A stretch of DNA of 64,000 nucleotides, taken from positions 186,001 to 250,000 of the forward strand of contig NZ_JAFICC010000006.1 in assembly GCF_017833415.1 (NCBI RefSeq), read 5' to 3'. Positions 34,173 through 43,399 of this stretch are shown one piece after another. The notes under the pieces were generated by a model. It saw only the letters and a program-made list of their open reading frames with translations. It was not told the DNA's origin and made no database searches. The translations under genes were made by a program, and so were the position numbers. This DNA is from Flavobacterium sp. 1355 (GTDB lineage: Bacteria; Bacteroidota; Bacteroidia; Flavobacteriales; Flavobacteriaceae). Numbering within the stretch: position 1 is the stretch's first letter; every line of letters begins with the position of its first letter.

Positions 34173-35252
34173 ATGAAAATTAATTTTAAAAAAACCTACA
34201 AATTTGCTGTAAAATCGGCATTATATATAAGTCTTTTTACAACTGGGTTTGTGTTGATTTTAATGTCCTTATTTTATAAAGGTCAACTAAAACATCAGGT
34301 TGCATTTGGAATAATTTTTATTATCTCAGTTTATATTTTCTCCTTTTTAGTTTTGCAATATCGGGTAGAACGTTTTATTTACAGAAGAGTAAAAAAAATA
34401 TACGACGATGTTTCTTTACTGGAATCTACAACGCTTATCAATCAGCCTATAACTACAGATATGGAAACGCTTTCACGTGAAGTGAAAAAGTTTGCTACTG
34501 ATAAAAAACTCGAAATTGAAATGCTCGAAATTCGTGAACAATACCGCAGAGAGTTTCTGGGGAATGTTTCGCACGAATTAAAAACACCATTATTTACAGT
34601 TCAGGGTTATGTTTCCACATTGCTTGACGGAGCTATGGACGACAAACATATCCGAAAGAAATATTTAAAACGTGCCGAAAAGGGGGTGGAACGTCTTATT
34701 TATATTGTTGAAGATCTTGATATGATTACCAAACTGGAATCGGGCGATCTGGATTTGGTCATGACTGATTTTGATATTGTGGAGTTAATTCAGAATGTCT
34801 TTGACTTATTAGAAATGAAAGCCGATAAAAAGAAAATTAAATTGGCTTTTGAAAGTAAAAATGTACAATCGGTTATTATTCGTGGAGATCAGGACAGGAT
34901 ACAACAGGTTCTGGAAAACCTGATTGTAAACTCTATTAAATATGGCAAAGAAGGCGGACTTACAGAAGTTGGCGTAGTAAACCTAACCAAGAAAAAAGTC
35001 TTAATTCGTATTAGTGATAATGGAGAGGGAGTTGAAAAACAAAACATCCCAAGACTTTTTGAACGTTTTTACAGAGTTGATAAAAGCGGAACACGATCAG
35101 AAGGAGGTTCGGGGCTTGGACTGGCAATTGTAAAACACATTATTGAAGCACACAAAGAGAAAGTCTATGTAGAAAGTGAGTTCGGAATTGGTTCTGAATT
35201 CTCATTTACACTCGAAAAAGCACATAAAGTACAAAAGTCAGAAGTTAAATAA
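34173..35252 (+). CDS. PhoR-like sensor histidine kinase
   Basis: 359 residues. Two N-terminal helices (about 14-36 and 43-63) with almost no periplasmic loop precede a linker and the HisKA box FLGNVSHELKTPLFTVQGYV near 128. HATPase motifs follow: N-box QVLENLIVNSIKYG, G1 ISDNGEGV, F-box RLFERFYRVD and G2 GGSGLGLAIVKHI. Lack of a periplasmic sensor is typical of PhoR kinases, which sense phosphate through the Pst transporter and PhoU (not in this window). It is downstream of the PhoB-like gene with a 262-bp gap. Confidence 0.9.
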   Translation: MKINFKKTYKFAVKSALYISLFTTGFVLILMSLFYKGQLKHQVAFGIIFIISVYIFSFLVLQYRVERFIYRRVKKIYDDVSLLESTTLINQPITTDMETLSREVKKFATDKKLEIEMLEIREQYRREFLGNVSHELKTPLFTVQGYVSTLLDGAMDDKHIRKKYLKRAEKGVERLIYIVEDLDMITKLESGDLDLVMTDFDIVELIQNVFDLLEMKADKKKIKLAFESKNVQSVIIRGDQDRIQQVLENLIVNSIKYGKEGGLTEVGVVNLTKKKVLIRISDNGEGVEKQNIPRLFERFYRVDKSGTRSEGGSGLGLAIVKHIIEAHKEKVYVESEFGIGSEFSFTLEKAHKVQKSEVK

Positions 35253-35347
35253 TTGTAACTTATTGCGCGGTAAGGCACCGTTAACCATGGCCTTAGAGAC
35301 TTAATCATAATTACATAACTATTTCTAAACAAATCTTCTTATTATCG

Positions 35348-35391
35348 TAACATCCTGTTAATGATTTCTTAACATTGGTGATACATCTTTG
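35348..35391 (+). promoter_or_regulatory. Pho-box-like array and promoter of the porin gene
   Basis: TAACA (35348), TAATG (35359) and TAACA (35370) are exactly 11 bp apart. The last is followed by 9 bp and CATCTTTG (35384-35391), a one-mismatch -7 box, with the ATG 31 bp on. The middle variant TAATG also occurs in the lipoprotein array. The operator replaces a normal -33 element, as expected for an activator-dependent promoter. Confidence 0.7.
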
Positions 35392-35422
35392 CATCTTGAA
35401 TTTTAGTGCATTAAAGCGAAAG

Positions 35423-36718
35423 ATGATAAAAAGAAAAATAATTGCAATTTTATTGCTAATTACTTGTGTAGCAAATGCGCAAGATTTGAAAAAAGAAGAT
35501 GTAAAAAAAGAGGTTTTACGCCTTTTAGACTCCATTAATCAGGCAAAACTTCCAGATACAAAATCTGGCGTAAGCGGAGAAGAACACTGGTACGACAGAA
35601 TCTCGTTAAGAGGTTATGCCCAAATAAGATACAATGGTTTGTTTTCTACAAATGACAAAGTTTCCTGTGATCAATGTGATAAATCCTGGGGAACTATATC
35701 TACAGCTCCGGACGCAAAAGCAAACAACGGACTTTTTATCAGACGTGCACGTCTTGTTTTTTCAGGCCAAGTCCATCCAAATGTATTTTTCTATTTCCAG
35801 CCGGATTTTGCCAGTTCACCAAGTACCGGAATTCAGAATTTTGTACAAATCAGGGATTTATATTTTGATCTTTCTTTTGATAAGAAAAAAGAATATCGTT
35901 TACGTGTAGGGCAGAGTAAGATTCCGTATGGTTTTGAAAACATGCAGTCAAGCTCGCAACGTTTGACTCTGGACCGTGCCGATGGAATAAACAGTTCAAT
36001 AGCAAATGAGCGTGATTTAGGTATGTTCTTTTACTGGGCACCGGCCGAAATCAGAGAGCGTTTTGAAATGCTGGTTAAAAACGGTTATAAAGGTTCTGGT
36101 GATTTTGGTGTATTTGCATTTGGAGTTTACAATGGACAGATTGCCAATAAAATAGACGGAAACAGAGACCTCAATGTTGTAGCAAGAGTTACATATCCAT
36201 TCGTAATCGGTAATCAGATTATTGAACCGGGAATTCAGGCATATACCGGAAAATGGGCATTTACGGGTGAGATTTCATCTGGCGTGATTGTTAATGATCC
36301 GCAATATGTTAAAGACCAGCGAGTAGGAGCAACCTTTGTTTTATATCCAAAACCATTCGGAGTCCAGACAGAATATAATATCGGAACAGGTCCAAAATAC
36401 AATACCCTAACAAATACTGTTGATGAAACAGATTTAAATGGAGGATATGTATTGTTGAATTACAAATGGGACATCAAAAAACAACATATTTATCCTTTTG
36501 CCAAATTTCAATATTATGACGGAGGAAAAAAATATGAAAAAGATGCCAGAAGTTATGTTGTAAGAGATTATCAGTTTGGTGTAGAATGGCAGCCAATAAA
36601 AGCTTTTGAGCTCACTGCAGAATACGTTGTAGCCGACAGAACTTTTGAAGACAGCGCTCTGCCGGTAAACAGACAACAAGGTAATTTATTGCGACTTCAG
36701 GCACAGTTCAATTTCTAA
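35423..36718 (+). CDS. OprO/OprP-like phosphate-selective porin
   Basis: 431 residues from ATG 35423 (MIKRKIIAILLLITCVANAQ signal peptide). A short coiled-coil-like segment (KKEDVKKEVLRLLDSIN) precedes a 16-strand-type barrel starting ISLRGYAQIRYNGLF, with FIRRARLVFSGQVHPNVFFY and FRLRVGQ-like strands (YRLRVGQSKIPYGFENM), ending LRLQAQFNF. These are the hallmarks of the porin O/P family, which passes phosphate or polyphosphate in Pseudomonas. It follows the PhoR-like gene but has its own operator. Its stop overlaps that of the convergent glycosyltransferase. Confidence 0.88.
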   Translation: MIKRKIIAILLLITCVANAQDLKKEDVKKEVLRLLDSINQAKLPDTKSGVSGEEHWYDRISLRGYAQIRYNGLFSTNDKVSCDQCDKSWGTISTAPDAKANNGLFIRRARLVFSGQVHPNVFFYFQPDFASSPSTGIQNFVQIRDLYFDLSFDKKKEYRLRVGQSKIPYGFENMQSSSQRLTLDRADGINSSIANERDLGMFFYWAPAEIRERFEMLVKNGYKGSGDFGVFAFGVYNGQIANKIDGNRDLNVVARVTYPFVIGNQIIEPGIQAYTGKWAFTGEISSGVIVNDPQYVKDQRVGATFVLYPKPFGVQTEYNIGTGPKYNTLTNTVDETDLNGGYVLLNYKWDIKKQHIYPFAKFQYYDGGKKYEKDARSYVVRDYQFGVEWQPIKAFELTAEYVVADRTFEDSALPVNRQQGNLLRLQAQFNF

Positions 36719-37791
36719 GCCTTATCTTCAAAAATAGAAAACAAAGAATCCCAGTCGATGTTGTTTTTAAATTGAGATAAACCGTTAAACGATTTTACTC
36801 TTGAAAGATCTTCAATAGTAAAATCGTCTTGCGTTGCATAAGGCACCAAGTTTTCATCCTGAAGTTTTATCGCAAGATATTCCTGTTCGTATTGTCCCGG
36901 TGTAGGTATAAAAAAAGCTTTTTTGCCCAATTTTGCCAAATCCATTACAGTAGTATAACCAGAACGGCATAAAACCAATTCACTTTCGTTAAAGGTCTGT
37001 TCCAGTTGTTTCGAATTCATAAAATTGTAATAAGTCACATTTCCAATTTCCTGTTTCGTCTGGGTTTTTTCGACCACACCTTTTACAAAAACAACTTTTC
37101 CATCATAACGTTTTACTTCTTCCTGAAGTTTTTCATCCAGATAAGTACGTTGAGGTTCAGGGCCGGAAAGAATAACCATTAAATCATAAACCTTTGGTGT
37201 ATCTTTTTGGCGCATCCTGCTCAAGGGTCCGATATATTTTAAATTCAGTTCGTTTGTTTTAAGATGACCCAGCTCGCCAGTTAAATTTAAGGTGTCATTC
37301 GTGTCCGGAATCCAGCATTCTGAATATTTTTTTATAATATGCTGATGACATTTACTGGTAAACCATGTTGTATTTCCGGTCATCACGTTCAATTGATGCG
37401 TCATAAAAACAGAAGGAATTTTTCTGCTGAAAACCCCTAATCTGTTATCTGAAATGATACCATCAATACCATGTTTTCTAATCCATGACTTTACCATTTT
37501 TTTCTCATCAAGAATGGCAGTAATCATTTTTGGTAAATTTTTAATTAATTTCCATTTAAAGTTTTTACCGTTTTTAGCATATTCAATATGATAAGAAGGA
37601 AGTTCTAATGTTTCTATATAGGGAAATTCTTTTCGTAATAAGGCCAGTGCAATACCGTCGGAAGCTATTATCGGAATATAATTATTCTCCTGAAGCGCCT
37701 TTATAATAGGAATACATCTTGTAGCATGTCCTAAACCCCAGTTTAACGGGGCCACTAAAATAGTTTTGTTCGCAGAATAGTCAATGCTCAT
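36715..37791 (-). CDS. MurG-like glycosyltransferase (GT28-type fold)
   Basis: 358 residues. The N-terminus ILVAPLNWGLGHATRCIPII has the G-x-G-H-x-x-R nucleotide-sugar transferase motif. The C-terminal half has LVLCRSGYTTVMDLAKLGKKAFFIPTPGQYEQEYLA, like the donor-binding region of GT28/MurG and UDP-glucosyltransferases. Flavobacteria commonly carry this protein as an uncharacterised glycosyltransferase. The acceptor is unknown; a glycolipid or pigment is possible. It is convergent with the porin gene, overlapping by 4 bp. ATG 37791 is the only good start. Confidence 0.85.
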   Translation of the reverse strand: MSIDYSANKTILVAPLNWGLGHATRCIPIIKALQENNYIPIIASDGIALALLRKEFPYIETLELPSYHIEYAKNGKNFKWKLIKNLPKMITAILDEKKMVKSWIRKHGIDGIISDNRLGVFSRKIPSVFMTHQLNVMTGNTTWFTSKCHQHIIKKYSECWIPDTNDTLNLTGELGHLKTNELNLKYIGPLSRMRQKDTPKVYDLMVILSGPEPQRTYLDEKLQEEVKRYDGKVVFVKGVVEKTQTKQEIGNVTYYNFMNSKQLEQTFNESELVLCRSGYTTVMDLAKLGKKAFFIPTPGQYEQEYLAIKLQDENLVPYATQDDFTIEDLSRVKSFNGLSQFKNNIDWDSLFSIFEDKA

Positions 37792-37931
37792 ATGTAACGC
37801 GTTTTAAAAAACGAAGATATAGAAATATGTTTTTTATGTTATTTCCGACATATTACTAAATTATTAACTCTATATTTTATTTAAGGCACTAAGGTTCTGA
37901 GATTCTGAGGTTCTAAGTTTTTTATTTAACA

Positions 37932-37960
37932 AAAGAAAAAGCCGAACTTAAGTTCGGCTT
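37932..37960 (-). terminator. Palindromic terminator of the Lys/Ala-rich protein gene
   Basis: AAGCCGAACTTAAGTTCGGC (with a final TT) is a perfect 22-bp palindrome at 37939-37960; its left A-run gives a T-run for leftward transcription from the gene ending at 38037. Confidence 0.75.
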
Positions 37961-38036
37961 CAAAGTCGTGTATCTAAATTTTAGTCCCGAGGCTACGGGA
38001 TAGGAACTTAGTATTTCAGAACCTTAGTACCTTTCT

Positions 38037-38612
38037 CTAGTCCTGGATATACGTTTTATTTCCATTGGCATTAATGTAATATTTACCGCCACGTGGCCCT
38101 GTATATACTTTTTTACCATTATATTCTCCAGTAACCTTATCGGCAACTTTTGGAGCTTTTTCATTAGTTTCCTTCAATTTTTTAGTTGAAGATTTTGCAG
38201 CCTTATCAGCTTTCTCTTTTGTCTTGTCTGCTTTTTCTTTTGTTTTTGCAGCTTTCTCTTTTGTCTTGTCTGCAGTTTCCTTAGTTTCAGCTGCTTTTTC
38301 TTTGGTTTTTGTTGTCTTAGCAGCTGCCTTGTCAGCGCTTAGTTTTGATTTCGAAGCTTTTTCTTTTGTTTTTGCAGCCTTCTCTTTTGTCTTGTCTGCA
38401 GTTTCCTTAGTGTCAGCTGCTTTTTCTTTAGTTTTTGCAGCTTTCTCTTTTGTTTTGTCTGCAGTTTTCTTTGCGTCAGCAGCTTTTTCTTTTGCTTCTT
38501 TTTTGGCTTTTGCTTCTGTTTTTGCCTTAGTAGTTTTGGCAGTTTCAGTTTCCTGTCCATAAAAATTACCTGACAATGCTAACATGAAACACAACATTAA
38601 TAATTTTCTCAT
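38037..38612 (-). CDS. Exported Lys/Ala/Glu-rich repeat protein with a PBCV-type basic adaptor domain
   Basis: 191 residues from ATG 38612 (MRKLLMLCFMLALSGNFYGQ signal peptide). The mature protein is dominated by degenerate heptad-like repeats of the ADKTKEKAAKTKEKA type (about residues 40-150). These should form a long, highly charged helix similar to histone-H1-like or LEA-like proteins. The C-terminus, YNGKKVYTGPRGGKYYINAN, matches the small PBCV-specific basic adaptor domain. The function is unknown; binding of nucleic acid or polyanions at the cell surface is a guess. The repeat tract makes long spurious ORFs on the opposite strand. Confidence 0.75.
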   Translation of the reverse strand: MRKLLMLCFMLALSGNFYGQETETAKTTKAKTEAKAKKEAKEKAADAKKTADKTKEKAAKTKEKAADTKETADKTKEKAAKTKEKASKSKLSADKAAAKTTKTKEKAAETKETADKTKEKAAKTKEKADKTKEKADKAAKSSTKKLKETNEKAPKVADKVTGEYNGKKVYTGPRGGKYYINANGNKTYIQD

Positions 38613-38675
38613 AGTAAAAGGTGTTAGAATTTTAATCAAAATTAATCATTTTTTTGTAATATATTTCGCAACATA

Positions 38676-41600
38676 TTAAAAATATGCCCGTAGTTGTACA
38701 TTGCCTGTATGAATCGTATTTCCGGTTTCACTTTTACGTCCCTGATAATTTAAATTAATATCCAGAAACTGCGTAATGTTCTTTTGCAGAAGAAGTTTCC
38801 ATACAAGATTTTTCCCTGCCTGAAGCCCTTCCAGCATCTGGAACCCTACTGATGAAAATTCATTCCCGGTAAATTCATTTTCATAAAAAGAAAACTCACC
38901 GCTTACTGTCACTTTTTTTTCACCTGCATAAGAAAACGAAGTTCCGAGTCTGTTTTGAGACAAAGTTTCTAAGCTGCCAATCTGGTTTTTTTTGTTCTGT
39001 AATTCATAAAAGAAATCCAGGCTTGTATTTTTAGAAAACAAATAACTGATTTTTGGCGCAATCTGATACCCTTCAAGATCATAGTTTTTTTCAGTAAAAT
39101 CTTCAGAAAACAAAGTTGTCTTAATGCTTTTGGTAAAGAAATTAAACAACCAGCTTTTTTGATATAAATGTGTATACTGCAACTGATGCGAATTGTTTCT
39201 GACATCCTGAGAACCAATCGAAAGCAGATTTTTTCCTTTATTAATAAGGTAAGAATAGGTTACGGAATGTTTTTGTTTTCCTCGGTTAAAATACAGACTG
39301 TTTCTTAAACTTGAATTTAAACCCAGCATATTTTCATCTGAAGAATGAAACGGATTCAGTTCAAAATTTCCGCCATCGGTTTTTACTTTTCGATCCATTA
39401 TAAACGAAGTCTGATTATAAAAATAAGAAGCCAGTTTTTTGAAACCTGTTTGATTCTGCCATTGCAGCGGATTTAAAATTACAGATTGTGAAAATTTATT
39501 CTGATTGGTTTTGATATAAATCTGATTTGGTAAAAAGATACGGATAAACTTTGCCTGATCAGGAAAAGGAGCAACTTCAAACTCTTCCAGTTCCTGAACT
39601 CCATTTCCATTATAATCATTCCATGTATAAACACCTTGCCCGGTTGGGACTTCTACATAAGTAAATTCCTGTTGCGCAATAGTTCCCGAACTGGTTTCAT
39701 ATGCCGTTCCGATTTGCATAAACTGATTAAAAAACCGGTCATTATACAAAATTCTGGAGTTTAATGAAGGTTCGCTTTTTCGTGAAGCATCTGTAAAATC
39801 AAGTGTTCGGTAACTTGCATAAACAGCCAGATCTGTTTTTTTGTTTTGTATTAACTTGGATTTCAAAACATACATTTTTGAATCATTGACATGTTGCAGT
39901 AAACCATTTTGCAAACTATCATTACGACGCTGTAAGTAGCCCAACTCTACAAAAACTTTGGTACTGTCACCGCGACCAACAAAAACGCCATATTCAGAAA
40001 ATCTCTGGCTCAGGGCCGAAAACGTATTGGTAACTTTATCTTTTTCCTGATTATCCTCAATCTGAATACTTCCGCCTACCCAGTTTTTCCCGAAATGATA
40101 TTTGGTTTTGGTCTGATTTCTGATGAATTTTGAAGTTGAAGCTGTCGCATCAGAATTCAGAAAACTGCCATGATTTTCAATCGTCCATTTGTTCAGTTTA
40201 AGAAATGCATTTGCCGTGTGGCGCGAACCGGTATAGCTTTCTGTAAAATCCAGTTTGTCAAATTGATACGTAAATAAACCAATATCGGTAGTTTCTTTTT
40301 TAGAAAATAAATCAAGATTTAAACCCGTAACCAGCAAACTCTGATTTCCTAAAAGAGTTGAATTTAAATTCCAGTCGCGATTAAATTCGATATTGTACAA
40401 ACGTTCTACAGACCTGAAATCTTCCTGCACAAATTGGTAATTTGCGAAAGCATCCAAAGTCCAGTCTCTGGTAAAAAGGCGTTTTTTTATATTTGTTTTT
40501 ACAGCAACTCCTTTGTTGTCAGAATCATCAATACCAGAAAATAAATTTTTATCATTATTACTCACTGCAACTTCAAAATCAACCAAAGTCTTTTCATCCG
40601 GATTATATTTTCCTAAAAAAGTAGCAACCTGAATTTTCATTGGGGCAACCAACTTTACTATGGGTTCATAATTTCCCTGCAAAATACCGTTTACAGGCGC
40701 AGCATATTCATAGATACGTTCGACAGAATTAGTGTTCTGTATGATATAATTTCCGAGATTGTTTCCGACAAGACTAAACTTTACATTATATAAAACATCT
40801 GCAGAGTTGTTTGAATATTCATAAACTTCAATACCGTTTACAATTACCTTTTTGTATAAAATTTTATTGTCTGCATAAGCATCTTCATATGCAGAGGGTG
40901 CTGTCATTAAGTTTTGATCATCACCCGCCTGACTCAGAACCTGAACCTGTTCTGTAGAAAGGTTTTGCTGCAAAGGCTGGTTTTTCATATCATTTTCAGA
41001 ATACAAATAACCGCCAAAACTCCAGCTTTTATTTTCATGAGTAGCCCCGGCATATGTCACCAGGCGATTGTAATTTCGATCAGAATATTGGTATTCTATA
41101 TTGATACGCATTTCAGACGTAATCGTAAAAAGGGATGTAAAAACAATTTCGCCTGCATTATAATCAATTACATAATCGTTGTTTTCACCTCGTTTTAATA
41201 AAATACCATTCACATAAACACGTTCAGAGCCCGAAATAACCAAAACATACAATTCACCATTCTGGCCCTTTAATTTATATGGACCCTGATTCCCTTCCTG
41301 TCCTGTAAACGTACTTTTTGCATATTGTCCTTTTACAAAAGAAACGGAAGCAAAAACATTGGTCTTGCTTTTTTCGGTATCAAAATCAAAACTTGCGGCA
41401 AGCCCCTGAACCTTTTTGTTGAAACTTAAAAATTGCGTTTTCCTGTTTTCCAGAAAAACATCGCCTGCGCGAATGTTCCAGTCATCGCTGAAAAGTTCCA
41501 TAAAAATATTATCAAACTGATCCAGTTTCTGGGAATATCCCCCATCCTGAAGCGGAATATTGCTGTCCTGCAATGACGCTCTCAAACTTACTTTGTCGGA

Positions 41601-42107
41601 TAACTTTCCGGTAATCTGGAGATCCAGATTCGAATTGAGAACGGTGTTTTGATTATTACCAACCGTAACCCCGCGCGTAATGCTTCCGGAAGTGTTTAAC
41701 CCATCAAACGGAGTGACTTTTTTGGCGTTTGTATTTTCTATTCTGTAAAGTTTTTCAGAACCTACATCATTACTCACCACCTGGCTATCCTGATAAAGCC
41801 CGTATTCCTTGGTAAGGAAATCTGGATATCTCAAATAATTTACAATTAAAGTATCGGAAACTGAAGTGAATTTATCATTAAGAAGTAAAGTTCCTTTTTT
41901 GAAATCTATGGTATAAAGTGTAGAATCAACAGGTTCGTTTCTGGTATTTAGCAACTCAAAAAAAGCAGAGTTGATGCTGAATTTTTCGAGATGGATAGTA
42001 TCACGCGTTACAATTACTTTTTTGGTTTGGTACGATGATTCCGTTTCCTGCGCCTGAAGACCGGAATAAAAAAGAAGCACCGTAAAAAACAGTAATTTTT
42101 TCAACAT
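38676..42107 (-). CDS. Large outer-membrane beta-barrel protein of unknown family
   Basis: 1143 residues. A signal peptide (MLKKLLFFTVLLFYSGLQAQ) is followed by an N-terminal domain with YTIDFKKGTLLLND-type strand pairs. A middle region has RVYVNGILLKRG and YVIDYNAGEIVFTS, resembling repeats of very large bacteroidotal barrels such as SprA. The long C-terminal half has amphipathic strands, ending GNVQLRAYF with terminal Phe as in outer-membrane proteins. I do not recognise a named family. It is monocistronic and divergent from the AraC pair. Confidence 0.7.
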   Translation of the reverse strand: MLKKLLFFTVLLFYSGLQAQETESSYQTKKVIVTRDTIHLEKFSINSAFFELLNTRNEPVDSTLYTIDFKKGTLLLNDKFTSVSDTLIVNYLRYPDFLTKEYGLYQDSQVVSNDVGSEKLYRIENTNAKKVTPFDGLNTSGSITRGVTVGNNQNTVLNSNLDLQITGKLSDKVSLRASLQDSNIPLQDGGYSQKLDQFDNIFMELFSDDWNIRAGDVFLENRKTQFLSFNKKVQGLAASFDFDTEKSKTNVFASVSFVKGQYAKSTFTGQEGNQGPYKLKGQNGELYVLVISGSERVYVNGILLKRGENNDYVIDYNAGEIVFTSLFTITSEMRINIEYQYSDRNYNRLVTYAGATHENKSWSFGGYLYSENDMKNQPLQQNLSTEQVQVLSQAGDDQNLMTAPSAYEDAYADNKILYKKVIVNGIEVYEYSNNSADVLYNVKFSLVGNNLGNYIIQNTNSVERIYEYAAPVNGILQGNYEPIVKLVAPMKIQVATFLGKYNPDEKTLVDFEVAVSNNDKNLFSGIDDSDNKGVAVKTNIKKRLFTRDWTLDAFANYQFVQEDFRSVERLYNIEFNRDWNLNSTLLGNQSLLVTGLNLDLFSKKETTDIGLFTYQFDKLDFTESYTGSRHTANAFLKLNKWTIENHGSFLNSDATASTSKFIRNQTKTKYHFGKNWVGGSIQIEDNQEKDKVTNTFSALSQRFSEYGVFVGRGDSTKVFVELGYLQRRNDSLQNGLLQHVNDSKMYVLKSKLIQNKKTDLAVYASYRTLDFTDASRKSEPSLNSRILYNDRFFNQFMQIGTAYETSSGTIAQQEFTYVEVPTGQGVYTWNDYNGNGVQELEEFEVAPFPDQAKFIRIFLPNQIYIKTNQNKFSQSVILNPLQWQNQTGFKKLASYFYNQTSFIMDRKVKTDGGNFELNPFHSSDENMLGLNSSLRNSLYFNRGKQKHSVTYSYLINKGKNLLSIGSQDVRNNSHQLQYTHLYQKSWLFNFFTKSIKTTLFSEDFTEKNYDLEGYQIAPKISYLFSKNTSLDFFYELQNKKNQIGSLETLSQNRLGTSFSYAGEKKVTVSGEFSFYENEFTGNEFSSVGFQMLEGLQAGKNLVWKLLLQKNITQFLDINLNYQGRKSETGNTIHTGNVQLRAYF

Positions 42108-42302
42108 AAATACTTTAACTCCAAAAAGCCAAAAGTAGTATTTATAATTGGTAATCAGGACGTTTTTGCGTTTTGAAGTTTTTAGCCGGTTTACTTGTAA
42201 TAGTTTTGATTTAGAAAGATTTGAATAACGGTTTTACATTGATAATTAATAATTTATTAAATGATTCGATATTTTATTCTTACAATACATCATTCTTTTT
42301 TT

Positions 42303-42310
42303 TAGCTTTG
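42303..42310 (+). promoter_or_regulatory. -7 promoter box (TAGCTTTG) before the AraC pair
   Basis: An exact TAnnTTTG match sits 26 bp before the ATG at 42336. The -33 element is not clear. Confidence 0.5.
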
Positions 42311-42335
42311 TCAGTACAAAAACGAATCTTACATT

Positions 42336-43397
42336 ATGGATACCGGCAAAGAACTTTTATTCTTTTTCAGTGCTTTGGGAGCTTTCAACGGAATTATCCT
42401 GGGGGTATATTTTTTCTTTTTTACAAAGAAAAAATACCTGACCAACTATTTCCTTGGAGCCCTTTTGTTTGCTTTGAGTATTAGAATTGCTAAATCTGTT
42501 TTTGTTTATTTTCACCCGGGTCTGCCAAGAATGTATTTGCAGTTTGGTCTCACAGCTTGTTTTTTTATTGGTCCCTGTTTATTTTACTTTATAAAATCGG
42601 CAGCAGACGAAGTCAATACTATGCCAAAATCATGGAAATGGTCGTTGATCTTTTGGGCAATCGTGATATTAAGTGCCGGTATTGCATTTCCGTATGAAGA
42701 ATATCCCAAATTATGGGGCAACTATTTTGTGAGGGTTATTTATTTCCAATGGTTCATTTATATTGTTTTATCCGGTTATACTATTAGAAAAGTCCTGAAA
42801 AAAATCGTTAGCAGAAAATTAAAAGCGACTCCTGCCGAAACCTGGTTTGGAATGCTCTTTTTGGGTAATTTTTTACTTTTTCTTTTTTATTTTCTTTCCC
42901 TAATGCGCGCTCCGGCTGTTACATATATTAGTGGCGCAGTTGTTTTTTCTTTTATTCTGTATCTCATTATTTCGATTCTTTTATATAGGAAAAAAACAGA
43001 CGATTTGTTTTTATTAAATGGGCAGAAACCTTCCGGAAAAAGAATAGAAGAATCTGAGGCTGCAATTTTATTTGAAAAACTGGAAAATATAATGACTGAA
43101 AAACAGCTTTATAAAAATCCAAATTTGAGTTTGCAGGATCTGGCACAAGAGCTCAGTATCTCGGGTCATCAATTGTCCCAATTTCTCAATAATAATGTCG
43201 GAAAGAATTTTACCAGTTTTATAAATGAATTCAGAATCAGTGAAGCCTGCAGGATTATAATATCCAATGATAAAATTACTCTGGAAGCAATTGGCTATGA
43301 TGTTGGTTTTAACTCTAAATCGACGTTTTTTGCCGCTTTTAAAAAACATACCGGAACCACACCGTTAAACTATCAATTGCAGGCAGTACAAACATAA
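42336..43397 (+). CDS. Membrane-bound AraC-family regulator (first of a tandem pair)
   Basis: 353 residues. The N-terminal two thirds hold about seven membrane helices (first at about 5-25, starting ELLFFFSALGAFNGI). The C-terminal AraC-type domain (about 250-350) has LSLQDLAQELSISGHQLSQFLN as the first helix-turn-helix and LEAIGYDVGFNSKSTFFAAFKKHTG as the signature helix. The protein would sense a membrane or periplasmic signal and bind DNA directly. A close paralogue begins 2 bp after its stop. The TonB-receptor-like gene downstream on the same strand is a plausible target. Confidence 0.88.
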   Translation: MDTGKELLFFFSALGAFNGIILGVYFFFFTKKKYLTNYFLGALLFALSIRIAKSVFVYFHPGLPRMYLQFGLTACFFIGPCLFYFIKSAADEVNTMPKSWKWSLIFWAIVILSAGIAFPYEEYPKLWGNYFVRVIYFQWFIYIVLSGYTIRKVLKKIVSRKLKATPAETWFGMLFLGNFLLFLFYFLSLMRAPAVTYISGAVVFSFILYLIISILLYRKKTDDLFLLNGQKPSGKRIEESEAAILFEKLENIMTEKQLYKNPNLSLQDLAQELSISGHQLSQFLNNNVGKNFTSFINEFRISEACRIIISNDKITLEAIGYDVGFNSKSTFFAAFKKHTGTTPLNYQLQAVQT

Positions 43398-43399
43398 TT

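Noticed and set aside
38224..38562. Plus-strand ORF of 112 residues rich in Phe, Val, Ala and Ser
   Set aside because: It is the antisense of the KTKEKA repeat tract; the minus-strand frame has a signal peptide and a recognisable C-terminal domain.
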